Origin: a bacterium
Lineage (GTDB): Bacteria; Ratteibacteria; UBA8468; B48-G9; JAFGKM01
Length of the DNA: 12,470 nt
Assembly: GCA_026416755.1 (NCBI GenBank)
Contig: JAOAEP010000071.1
Span: 1 to 12,470 of the forward strand
Direction: 5' to 3'
Shown: piece after piece, positions 1 to 6,578 of the stretch
Position numbering within the stretch: position 1 is the stretch's first letter
Layout of the letters: every line of letters begins with the position of its first letter
The notes under the pieces: model-generated
The model's input: only the letters and a program-made list of their open reading frames with translations
Told to the model about the DNA's origin: nothing
Database searches by the model: none
Translations under genes and position numbers: made by a program

Positions 1-140
1 CAACTTTACCATTTTTCAGTGTTGGAGGTTCTTCTTTAATTGTCAATATGCTTTCACTTGGAATTTTGTTAAAAATTGCTCAAGATATTTCTAACCAGGG
101 AAGTTTAAAAGATATAGAAGATACAATTATAAAAATATAA
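1..140 (+). CDS. FtsW/RodA/SpoVE-type SEDS protein, C-terminal end only
   Basis: This is the last 45 codons of a gene that enters from the left edge, ending in TAA at 138-140. The translation carries LPFFSVGGSSL followed by VNMLSLGILLKIAQDIS, which matches the last conserved loop and final membrane helix of SEDS proteins, where the usual form is P-F-I-S-Y-G-G-S-S-L. SEDS proteins are multi-pass inner-membrane glycosyltransferases that polymerise peptidoglycan from lipid II together with a class B penicillin-binding protein, in division (FtsW), elongation (RodA) or sporulation (SpoVE). The tail after the last helix is short (about 17 residues) and charged. Position 7 of the visible fragment is V where family members normally have Y. 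The stop overlaps the next gene's ATG by one base (TAATG), so translation is probably coupled. The fragment is too short to decide between FtsW and RodA. Confidence 0.85.
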   Translation, partial: TLPFFSVGGSSLIVNMLSLGILLKIAQDISNQGSLKDIEDTIIKI

Positions 141-823
141 TGGAATTAAAAGGTATTGTTTTTGATGGAGATGGAGTTTTATTTGATACAGAAAAACTAC
201 ATGTTTTAGCATGGAAAGAAGTTTTTAAACATTACACTATTAATTTAAGTAAAGATGATTTTGATAAAGGAATTGGAGTTGACGACAGGATATTTTTAAA
301 AAAATTAAAAGATATAGGTAAAATTAGAAAAGATATAGATATTGAAGAAACTATTGAAAAGAAATATGAAGAATTGCTTAAAATTATAAACAAAAAAAAT
401 ATAGGTGTTTCAAACAAAATTAAAAAAGTTATAAAATACTTAAAAGATAAGTATAAAATAGGAATTGCTTCAAACTCTGAAAAAAAATTTGTTTTAAAAG
501 TTCTTGAACTTTCTGGTTTAAATAAATTTATTGATGTAGTTGTAACAAAAAGTGATGTTCAAAATCCAAAACCATTTCCTGATATTTATAACAAAGTTTC
601 AAAAAAACTTAAAATACCTATTTCAAATTTAATTGCTTTTGAGGACTCTGAAACAGGAATTTTATCAGCCAAAACAAGTGGTATATTCTGTGTGGGAGTT
701 TTAACTACTCAGCCACTTGAAAAAATTAAAATGGCTGATATAATCATTGATGAAATTAATCTAAAAAATGTAAAAAAAATAATTAAAATTTTTGAGGGAA
801 AAAATGAAAATAAAAAATATTGA
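140..823 (+). CDS. HAD-superfamily hydrolase, beta-phosphoglucomutase/phosphatase-like
   Basis: This 227-residue protein has all four HAD motifs. Motif I is FDGDGVLFDTE with nucleophile D9 and acid/base D11. Motif II is IASNS with S111, motif III is NPKP with K144, and motif IV is FEDSETG with E168-D169. An alpha-helical cap of about residues 16-85 lies between motifs I and II, as in the subfamily I enzymes that include beta-phosphoglucomutase, phosphoglycolate phosphatase and small sugar-phosphate phosphatases. It is probably a soluble cytoplasmic, Mg-dependent phosphohydrolase or phosphomutase; the substrate cannot be read from sequence. The second residue of motif I is G where L or M is more common (FDLDGV), which the family tolerates. 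The ATG shares a base with the upstream SEDS stop and has no clear Shine-Dalgarno sequence, so it likely depends on coupling. Its 3' end overlaps the aminotransferase start by 20 bases. Confidence 0.87.
   Translation: MELKGIVFDGDGVLFDTEKLHVLAWKEVFKHYTINLSKDDFDKGIGVDDRIFLKKLKDIGKIRKDIDIEETIEKKYEELLKIINKKNIGVSNKIKKVIKYLKDKYKIGIASNSEKKFVLKVLELSGLNKFIDVVVTKSDVQNPKPFPDIYNKVSKKLKIPISNLIAFEDSETGILSAKTSGIFCVGVLTTQPLEKIKMADIIIDEINLKNVKKIIKIFEGKNENKKY
794..799 (+). promoter_or_regulatory. Ribosome binding site for the aminotransferase (GAGGGA)
   Basis: GAGGGA lies 4 bases before the ATG at 804, inside the end of the HAD gene. It favours 804 over the in-frame TTG at 792, which has no such motif before it and would add only four residues (MREK) unlike the family. 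The same 4-5 base spacing recurs at 6469-6474, 6570-6574 and 9544-9550. Confidence 0.65.
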
Positions 824-1991
824 ATCTGAAAGGATAAGAAATTTACCTGTTTATATGTTTCAAATGATAAATGCTCGGAAGTTACAATTACGTAAAGAGG
901 GAAGGGATATTATAGATTTTGGAATGGGAAATCCAGACAAACCTCCACCTTTACCTATTATTGAAAAATTAAAAGAGGTGTTAAATGACCCTAAAATACA
1001 TAGATATAGTGCATCAAAAGGAATTCCACATTTAAGAAAAGAAATAGTCAATTGGTATGATAAAAGATTTGGAGTGAAACTTGATCCAGAAGAAGAAGTG
1101 ATTGTATGTATTGGTTCTAAAGAAGGAATAAGTCATCTTGCACTTGCCATTTTTGATAAAGGAGATGTTGTTTTAGTTCCAAATCCTACATATCCAAGTC
1201 ATTTATATAGTGCCATATTTGCGGGTGCAACAATTTATGATATCCCACTGACAAAAGAAAACAACTTTATACCTGACTTATCCCAACCAATTTATGATAG
1301 GCATCCTAAACCAAAAGCAATGATATTAAGTTATCCTAACAATCCAACAACACAGGTTGTTGATATTGATTTTTTTAAAGAAGTTGTAAAATTTGCGAAA
1401 AAAAATGATATTATTGTAATCCATGATATTGCTTATTCTGAAATATATTTTGAAGGAAATAAACCTCCAAGTTTTCTTCAAGTTAATGGAGCAAAAAATT
1501 TAGGGATTGAATTTTATTCTTTATCAAAAACATATAATATGCCTGGATGGAGGGTTGGTTTTGCAGTTGGTAATAAGTATGTAATTAGAGCACTTGCTAA
1601 ATTAAAAAGTTATTATGATTATGGTATTTTTACTCCAATTCAGGTTGCTGCTATATGTGCTTTAAGACTTGATGAAAAGTATATTGAAGAAGTAAGAGAA
1701 ACATACAGAAAAAGAAGAGATGTAATGGTTGAGGGACTAAATAGAATTGGATGGAAAGTTGAAAAACCAAAAGCAACAATGTATATATGGGCAGAAATCC
1801 CTGAAAAATATAAAAAGATGGGTTCAATGAAATTTTCAATGTTTTTACTTGAAAAAGCAGACGTAGCAGTTTCTCCTGGAATTGGTTTTGGTAAATATGG
1901 TGAAGGATATGTAAGAATAGCACTTGTTGAAAATGAACATAGAATAAAACAAGCGGTCAGGTCATTAAGAAAACTTTTTAATAGTAATTAA
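804..1991 (+). CDS. alaC: AlaC-type PLP-dependent alanine aminotransferase
   Basis: This 395-residue fold-type I aminotransferase resembles E. coli AlaC (YfdZ) along its whole length, from the N-terminal R-I-x-x-L-P-x-Y-x-F segment to the C-terminal VRIALVEN block. Shared blocks include DFGMGNPD, SKGIPHLR, IGSKEG, VLVPNPTYP, SYPNNPT and FTPIQVAA. Expected PLP-site residues are visible: N180 (NNPT), D208 and Y211 (IHDIAYSE), Schiff-base K242 (SLSKTYN) and R250 (GWRVGF), with a substrate-carboxylate arginine in YVRIAL near residue 376. AlaC makes L-alanine from pyruvate and glutamate. Related enzymes include LL-diaminopimelate aminotransferase and other subgroup I-alpha members, but the match to AlaC is much closer. 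The gene overlaps the upstream phosphatase by 20 bases and is third in a run starting with a peptidoglycan polymerase, which fits alanine supply to the cell wall. It converges on the next gene with only 9 bases between stops. Confidence 0.88.
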   Translation: MKIKNIESERIRNLPVYMFQMINARKLQLRKEGRDIIDFGMGNPDKPPPLPIIEKLKEVLNDPKIHRYSASKGIPHLRKEIVNWYDKRFGVKLDPEEEVIVCIGSKEGISHLALAIFDKGDVVLVPNPTYPSHLYSAIFAGATIYDIPLTKENNFIPDLSQPIYDRHPKPKAMILSYPNNPTTQVVDIDFFKEVVKFAKKNDIIVIHDIAYSEIYFEGNKPPSFLQVNGAKNLGIEFYSLSKTYNMPGWRVGFAVGNKYVIRALAKLKSYYDYGIFTPIQVAAICALRLDEKYIEEVRETYRKRRDVMVEGLNRIGWKVEKPKATMYIWAEIPEKYKKMGSMKFSMFLLEKADVAVSPGIGFGKYGEGYVRIALVENEHRIKQAVRSLRKLFNSN

Positions 1992-2000
1992 CAAAATTTT

Positions 2001-2831
2001 TTATAAAGATAAAAATCCATTAAGAAATCTAGAAATATAAGACTCATCATTAGAAAAATCAGAAACAATTTTTGCAATTTTTTTAACTTTACTATTTGAA
2101 TTTTTAGGTACAACTGAAATTCCACTAAATAAAAGCATCTCTATATCATTTTCACCATCACCAAAAGCAATTATTTCTTCTCTTTTTATACCATAATATT
2201 CTGCAATGACTTTTAATCCGGTTCCCTTACTAACTTTTTTATTCATAAATTCAAGATATTCAGGATTTGTTTTCACAATATTTAAATTTTTACCAAATTT
2301 TTTCTTAAAATATTTAAACTGATAATCTCTTGTTCTCTCAATATTTATATTTTGACTGTCTGTAATTAAAATAAGTTTCGTCGGCTTTTTATTTTTCATT
2401 ACTCTAAGATCATCAATAAAATTATATATAGAACCAGTTTGTTTGGAATAAATCTCCGCATATTTCTTTAAAGTAGGAATATTTTGAGAATAAAGTTTGT
2501 CATTATAATAAAAGTTTAAAAAAAAATTATTTTTCAGGCAATATTCTATTATAAATTTTGAATATTTTAATGGAACGGGCTTATGATAAATTATTTTTCT
2601 ATTTTCCCTTTTTGTTAACCTTACCATTGCTCCATTATAACCAATTAAAGGAGTATCTATTCCAAGAATATCTGAATAATATGAAATTCGGTCTGTCATT
2701 CTTCCTGAAGCGAGAACAATAATTCCACCTTTTATAGAAAATTTTCTCAATGCAATTTTATCTTCTTCATTTATTTCGCCTTTATTATTAAGTAAAGTCC
2801 CGTCAAGGTCTATAGCAAGAAGTTTTATCAT
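2001..2831 (-). CDS. Cof-type HAD-IIB hydrolase (sugar-phosphate or nucleotide phosphatase)
   Basis: This 276-residue protein has the Cof/YidA-type layout. Motif I is IDLDGTLLNNKGEI (nucleophile D8, D10), motif II is LASGRM (S42) followed by the typical YNGAMV strand at 65-70, motif III lysine is K202 in VSKGTGL, and motif IV is FGDGENDIEML (G224 to L233). The C2-type alpha/beta cap lies between about 85 and 190. Family members dephosphorylate sugar phosphates, FMN, PLP or similar small molecules in the cytoplasm; the substrate is not predictable here. It is the last gene of the minus-strand operon, 10 bases after the nitrilase stop. The nearest AGGA is about 17 bases from the ATG, so initiation probably relies on translation of the upstream gene. 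No hairpin terminator is visible after its stop, where it meets alaC tail to tail. Confidence 0.88.
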   Translation of the reverse strand: MIKLLAIDLDGTLLNNKGEINEEDKIALRKFSIKGGIIVLASGRMTDRISYYSDILGIDTPLIGYNGAMVRLTKRENRKIIYHKPVPLKYSKFIIEYCLKNNFFLNFYYNDKLYSQNIPTLKKYAEIYSKQTGSIYNFIDDLRVMKNKKPTKLILITDSQNINIERTRDYQFKYFKKKFGKNLNIVKTNPEYLEFMNKKVSKGTGLKVIAEYYGIKREEIIAFGDGENDIEMLLFSGISVVPKNSNSKVKKIAKIVSDFSNDESYISRFLNGFLSL

Positions 2832-2841
2832 TTTTAAAATA

Positions 2842-3744
2842 TTAATTTTCCTTTCTTTTTCTATCTTGTTTTTCCTCGGCTCTTTTCAAATAATCTTTAT
2901 AGGTAACAAGATTAAATTCTTTTATAATTTTTTTAATTGAAATTTTTTCATCAATAACTTCAATAGTAAAAAGTGCTTCGTCACCAAATGTTTCTACTCT
3001 AATTCTATCTTTATATTTTCTAATTATATCTTTAACTTTATCTCCTTGAAAATCCCAATGAAAAACAGTCCTTCCTAAATTAATATCTTTCCATACCCAG
3101 TAAGAAAATCTATCTGTTTTTATTAACCATCTCCCAGTATTATCAATTATCCCTGATTTTAATGTCCATATAGCAGCAACTATAAAAGTCTGATTTAGAA
3201 TAGCAATTGAATTTAATATTTTACCCGCAGGATATGAAGAAGAAAAAACTAACAATTTTGCACCATTTTCAATTTGATACTTTAAATCACTATGCCAGTT
3301 TGCATCAAAACATATAAATGCTCCTATTTTACCAAATTCTGTTTCTACTGGTTCTTGTTCTTTCTTACCTGGATATATTCCTTTATCTATCTCCCATTCT
3401 GTTGGATGAATCTTATCATATCTACCAACAATATTGCCCATTCTATTAACAAAAAAACAAGTATTGTAAATTTTATTATCAACTATATCATAACTTGAAC
3501 CACATACCCAACAGTTTGTGCTTTTAGAAATATCTATGAGAAAATTTTTTACTGTCTGATATTTATTAATAATTTCTTTTTTATTAAACTTAACACCTAC
3601 ATAAGCAAAAGTTTCTGGTAAAACAACAATATCCGGATTAATATTTTTTATTTCTTTAAAGATGTTTTCAATATAATTTAAATTATCTTCTACCTTTTTT
3701 ATTTTTCTATATTCATATGCCATTGAGACAGCAACAACTCTCAT
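2842..3744 (-). CDS. Carbon-nitrogen hydrolase (nitrilase superfamily)
   Basis: This 300-residue protein has the nitrilase-superfamily catalytic triad in order: E44 in VLPETF, K111 in YDKIHPTEWE and nucleophile C145 in AFICFDANW. A second conserved glutamate is present near residue 117. These cytoplasmic alpha-beta-beta-alpha enzymes hydrolyse amides, N-carbamoyl amines or nitriles through a cysteine thioester; the canonical position of E44-K111-C145 argues for an active enzyme, most likely an amidase or carbamoylase. There is no signal peptide. The C-terminal 50 residues are highly charged. The ATG is preceded by AAAGGAGA (3751-3758) at a good spacing of about 7 bases. It lies 35 bases after the DUF1854 gene in the same orientation, so it probably shares the transporter promoter. 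The substrate may be linked to what the ABC protein moves, but this is inference. Confidence 0.85.
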   Translation of the reverse strand: MRVVAVSMAYEYRKIKKVEDNLNYIENIFKEIKNINPDIVVLPETFAYVGVKFNKKEIINKYQTVKNFLIDISKSTNCWVCGSSYDIVDNKIYNTCFFVNRMGNIVGRYDKIHPTEWEIDKGIYPGKKEQEPVETEFGKIGAFICFDANWHSDLKYQIENGAKLLVFSSSYPAGKILNSIAILNQTFIVAAIWTLKSGIIDNTGRWLIKTDRFSYWVWKDINLGRTVFHWDFQGDKVKDIIRKYKDRIRVETFGDEALFTIEVIDEKISIKKIIKEFNLVTYKDYLKRAEEKQDRKRKEN

Positions 3745-3779
3745 TTTATTTCTCCTTTTTTGACCTTTTTAACAAATCT

Positions 3780-4295
3780 TCACCAATATATAAACCTTGT
3801 AAATAAATTTTTTTCAATTGGAGTTAACTTTTGAACATCAGGAATAACGTATCTGTCTTCAAAAATATCAATTAAAATTTTACCCCTTTTCCCTATCTCA
3901 ATTGCTCTACTTCTCTCCCATTTTAAATAAAATTGCCTCTCTCCTTTATCTGTTTCGACAACAAATAATAGAAATCCAAATTTCCATCTTATGTCAATAA
4001 TTCTTCTTATTTCATAGGAAAAATAATGTTTATTAAGTGTTTCTAATATAAGTTTTTTTTCTTCTTCGGAGAAAATTGAAATATCTTTAATAATACCTAT
4101 TTCTTCTACTTCACCTGTTTCTTTCTGATAGAATATTGAAATAAAGTTATAAGGATTACTTATAGGAAAACAAGAAACGACAAAAACCCCTTTATATAGA
4201 ATTTCCTCTTCTACTAAATAAACATTTATTGTGTTAAATTCTCCTTTGAAAATCTTAATATTTTCAGGTGTTAAATATTCTTTTTTAGGATTCAT
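3780..4295 (-). CDS. DUF1854 protein, partner of the adjacent ABC transporter
   Basis: This 171-residue soluble protein has no signal peptide or membrane segment. It matches my recollection of the DUF1854 family: an early YLTPENIKIF segment, then YKGVFVVSCFPISNPYNFISIF, EIGIIKDIS, HYFSYEIRRIIDI, FLLFVVETDKGERQFYL, and a C-terminal DRYVIPDVQKL block followed by a helix. The molecular function is unknown. The family is recurrently encoded beside an ABC exporter with a cytosolic N-terminal extension and has been annotated as associated with cyanophycin metabolism in some bacteria. Here its ATG overlaps the transporter's TGA stop by 4 bases (ATGA, 4292-4295), so the two are translationally coupled and probably made in fixed ratio. 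A GGAG (4306-4309) stands 10 bases upstream of the start. An accessory role on the transporter is the natural inference. Confidence 0.8.
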   Translation of the reverse strand: MNPKKEYLTPENIKIFKGEFNTINVYLVEEEILYKGVFVVSCFPISNPYNFISIFYQKETGEVEEIGIIKDISIFSEEEKKLILETLNKHYFSYEIRRIIDIRWKFGFLLFVVETDKGERQFYLKWERSRAIEIGKRGKILIDIFEDRYVIPDVQKLTPIEKNLFTRFIYW

Positions 4296-6463
4296 TTTAT
4301 TAAAGCTCCATCAATACTTGCAAGTTGTGTTTGCATAACAATAAGGTTATAATAAATTCCTCTTTTTTCCATAAGTTCCATATGATTTCCAATTTCCACC
4401 ACTCTTCCATTATCAATAACAATTATTTTATCTGCTTCTCTTAATGTTGAAAGACGATGGGCAATAATTATTGTTGTTCTTCCTTTCCATAAAGCAGATA
4501 AAGCATCTTGAATTTTTTTCTCAGATTCAGTATCAACTGAAGAAGTGGCTTCATCAAGTATTAAAATCGGAGGATCACAAAGAATTGCTCTTGCAATCGT
4601 TATTCTCTGTTTTTCTCCACCAGAAAGACCAGCACCTCTTTCTCCAAGTAATGTATCATAACCATTTGGGAATTTCATAATAAACTCATGTGCATTGGCA
4701 ATCTTTGCTGCATTAATAATTTCTTCAAAAGTAGCATCTGGTTTCCCATATGATATATTTTCTGCAATAGTTCCTCTAAATAAAAATGGTTCCTGTAAAA
4801 CAAGCCCTATATGTTTTCTTAATTCATATGATGTAATTTCTTTTATATTTTTACCATCTATCAATATTTCACCTTCTTGAATATCATAAAATTTACATAA
4901 AAGATTTATTATTGTTGTCTTCCCACTTCCACTTTTTCCTACTATTCCAACTGTTTCACCTGGTTCTATTTTAAAACTTATATTTTTTAAAATTGGTTGA
5001 TATGGGTCATAGCCAAAACTTACGTTTTTAAATTCTATCTCTCCTTTTAATCTTGCAATTTTTACTACTTTTTTAGGTTCTTTAACTTGTGGTTCAGTAT
5101 CAAGTACCTCAAAAATTCTATGGCTTGCAGTGGTAAAATTACTAAACCATGTTGAAAGAAGTGTAAGATGTGTTAAAGGTGTATAAAACATACCTATGTA
5201 ACTTAGAAAAGCCATAAGTTCTCCAAGTGTTAGTTTCCCCTCAAGAACGTTTTTCCCTCCCGCATACCAAACGATTAAACCACCCAAACCAAAAAGAAAA
5301 GTCATTAATGGATTAAAAACAGAAATATTAATATTAACTGTTCTAACAGTATCTTTCAAATTGTCTGCATAAAAAGTAAATCTTTTGAATTCTCTTTCTT
5401 CTTGTGAAAATGCTTTTACAGTTTTTATACCTGAAAGGACATTATTCAAAAAAGTAGAAAGTTTGGCTTGACTATCCCAGACCTTAAAATATTTGGGATA
5501 TACCCCTCTCCAAAAAATTAAAGTTCCAAAAATAACAAAAGGTATCGGAATCATTACATAAAGAGCAAGAAGCCAGTTAATTGAAAAAAGCATAATTCCA
5601 ATACCAATTAACATAAAAATATTTAAAAGAAAACCCTGACCTGCCTGTGTTACAAATCCATGGAATGCTTCTACGTCTGAAGAAAATCTTGTCATAATTG
5701 TTCCAATAGAATTTATATCATAATAATTTAAAGAAAGTTCTTCAAGTTTTTCAAATAATTTTTTCCTCAAACTATTGGTGATAAGAGTTCCTACAGAAGT
5801 AGATATTGTTCCAACAAGCATATTTATTTGGGCTCTTATAAACTCAGAAGCAATAAGAATTATTACAAGATAAGGAAGCCAGTCAACATGTTTTTTAGTA
5901 GTAAGAACTTCATCAACAAGTATTTTTGTAATTCTAGGAGGGACTAAACTTAAAACAACTCCTATAATCATTAAGAAAAAAATAATAAAAATCCATCCAA
6001 TATGTTCAGAAAGAAGAGAAAAAACTCTTAAAAGTATTGCTCCCTGTTGTAAACAATTTTGACATTTTTCCCCTTCTGTTTGTAAAGGGAAACCGCACTT
6101 GGGACATAAAAGTGGATGTGGCTGATTTAATATTTCATTAGAAAAAGGTAATCCTGCTTTTAGATTTTGAATTTGTGTTATAAGACGAGTAAATTTATAT
6201 CTATTTGCATTAGAAAATCTAAGGATGTCTATATACTGGCCATCTATTTTTATTTGAAAAAAGGCACTACCAACTGTCTGTCTTATATTAAAACCTTCAA
6301 TTCTTTTCAAATCAAAGGAAATCTTTTCTTGTAATCCTTGCTCAGGAATTACATAAAATTTGTCTGGAGTCACAATAATTTTAATTTTAGCAGTATTCCC
6401 AAATATATCTAAATCTGTTTCTGTTTCCAATTTTATATCTTTTATCTCTTCCATCTTAAACAA
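4292..6463 (-). CDS. ABC exporter with PH-like and zinc-ribbon N-terminal extension
   Basis: This is a 723-residue fused membrane plus ATPase protein (type IV exporter, MsbA/BmrA-like half transporter that should dimerise). Order: residues about 10-100 form a beta-rich PH-like domain ending in a helix; C120-x2-C123 and C134-x2-C137 form a zinc ribbon (CPKCG, CQNC); about 150-445 hold six predicted membrane helices; about 475-710 form the nucleotide-binding domain. The ATPase is complete: Walker A GKSGSGKTT (509-517), Q-loop Q557, signature LSGGEKQR (613-620), Walker B ILILDEAT (633-640), D-loop SVD and switch H669. Usual half exporters are about 580 residues, so the first 140 are an added cytosolic module. 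The start chosen is TTG at 6463, because AGAGGA lies 5 bases before it; the in-frame ATG at 6454 would be 14 bases away. It heads a four-gene operon with DUF1854, nitrilase and phosphatase. Substrate unknown. Confidence 0.88.
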   Translation of the reverse strand: MFKMEEIKDIKLETETDLDIFGNTAKIKIIVTPDKFYVIPEQGLQEKISFDLKRIEGFNIRQTVGSAFFQIKIDGQYIDILRFSNANRYKFTRLITQIQNLKAGLPFSNEILNQPHPLLCPKCGFPLQTEGEKCQNCLQQGAILLRVFSLLSEHIGWIFIIFFLMIIGVVLSLVPPRITKILVDEVLTTKKHVDWLPYLVIILIASEFIRAQINMLVGTISTSVGTLITNSLRKKLFEKLEELSLNYYDINSIGTIMTRFSSDVEAFHGFVTQAGQGFLLNIFMLIGIGIMLFSINWLLALYVMIPIPFVIFGTLIFWRGVYPKYFKVWDSQAKLSTFLNNVLSGIKTVKAFSQEEREFKRFTFYADNLKDTVRTVNINISVFNPLMTFLFGLGGLIVWYAGGKNVLEGKLTLGELMAFLSYIGMFYTPLTHLTLLSTWFSNFTTASHRIFEVLDTEPQVKEPKKVVKIARLKGEIEFKNVSFGYDPYQPILKNISFKIEPGETVGIVGKSGSGKTTIINLLCKFYDIQEGEILIDGKNIKEITSYELRKHIGLVLQEPFLFRGTIAENISYGKPDATFEEIINAAKIANAHEFIMKFPNGYDTLLGERGAGLSGGEKQRITIARAILCDPPILILDEATSSVDTESEKKIQDALSALWKGRTTIIIAHRLSTLREADKIIVIDNGRVVEIGNHMELMEKRGIYYNLIVMQTQLASIDGALIK

Positions 6464-6468
6464 TTAAT

Positions 6469-6474
6469 TCCTCT
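6469..6474 (-). promoter_or_regulatory. Ribosome binding site selecting a TTG start (AGAGGA)
   Basis: On the minus strand AGAGGA ends 5 bases before TTG (6463-6461), which is the normal spacing in this window. The alternative ATG at 6454 would be 14 bases from it. The difference is only three residues (MFK) but suggests a weak initiation codon at the head of the operon. Confidence 0.6.
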
Positions 6475-6491
6475 TAAAATTTATTCCATTT

Positions 6492-6500
6492 ATTATACCA
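6492..6500 (-). promoter_or_regulatory. Extended -10 promoter for the ABC transporter operon
   Basis: The minus strand reads TGGTATAAT, a perfect TATAAT with a TGn extension. The matching -35 position at 17-base spacing (6515-6520, TTATTT) is poor, as is usual for extended -10 promoters. Transcription would start near 6485, leaving a leader of about 22 bases that carries the AGAGGA ribosome binding site. Confidence 0.6.
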
Positions 6501-6507
6501 GATATTC

Positions 6508-6536
6508 TTGAAAAAAATAAAATAGTGTGATAAATT
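6508..6536 (+). promoter_or_regulatory. Candidate sigma-70 promoter for the polysaccharide export genes
   Basis: TTGAAA (6508-6513, five of six matches) is followed after 17 bases by TAAATT (6531-6536, four of six), with a TGn extension at 6528-6530. Start of transcription would be near 6543, about 36 bases before the ATG at 6579. An alternative is TTGAAC (6540) with TATAGA (6561), but its spacer is only 15 bases. Confidence 0.4.
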
Positions 6537-6578
6537 TAATTGAACTTTTAAAATTTAAATTATAGATTTGGGAGAAAA

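Noticed and set aside
792..803. TTG start giving the aminotransferase four extra residues
   Set aside because: The ribosome binding site GAGGGA at 794-799 overlaps this codon and is placed for the ATG at 804.
1651..1923. 90-codon minus-strand frame inside alaC
   Set aside because: It lies opposite strongly conserved alaC codons, with low-complexity, leucine- and phenylalanine-rich translation and no recognisable domain.
1992..2000. Possible bidirectional terminator between the convergent alaC and Cof genes
   Set aside because: Only 9 bases separate the stops and no stem of useful length is visible there, only A and T runs.
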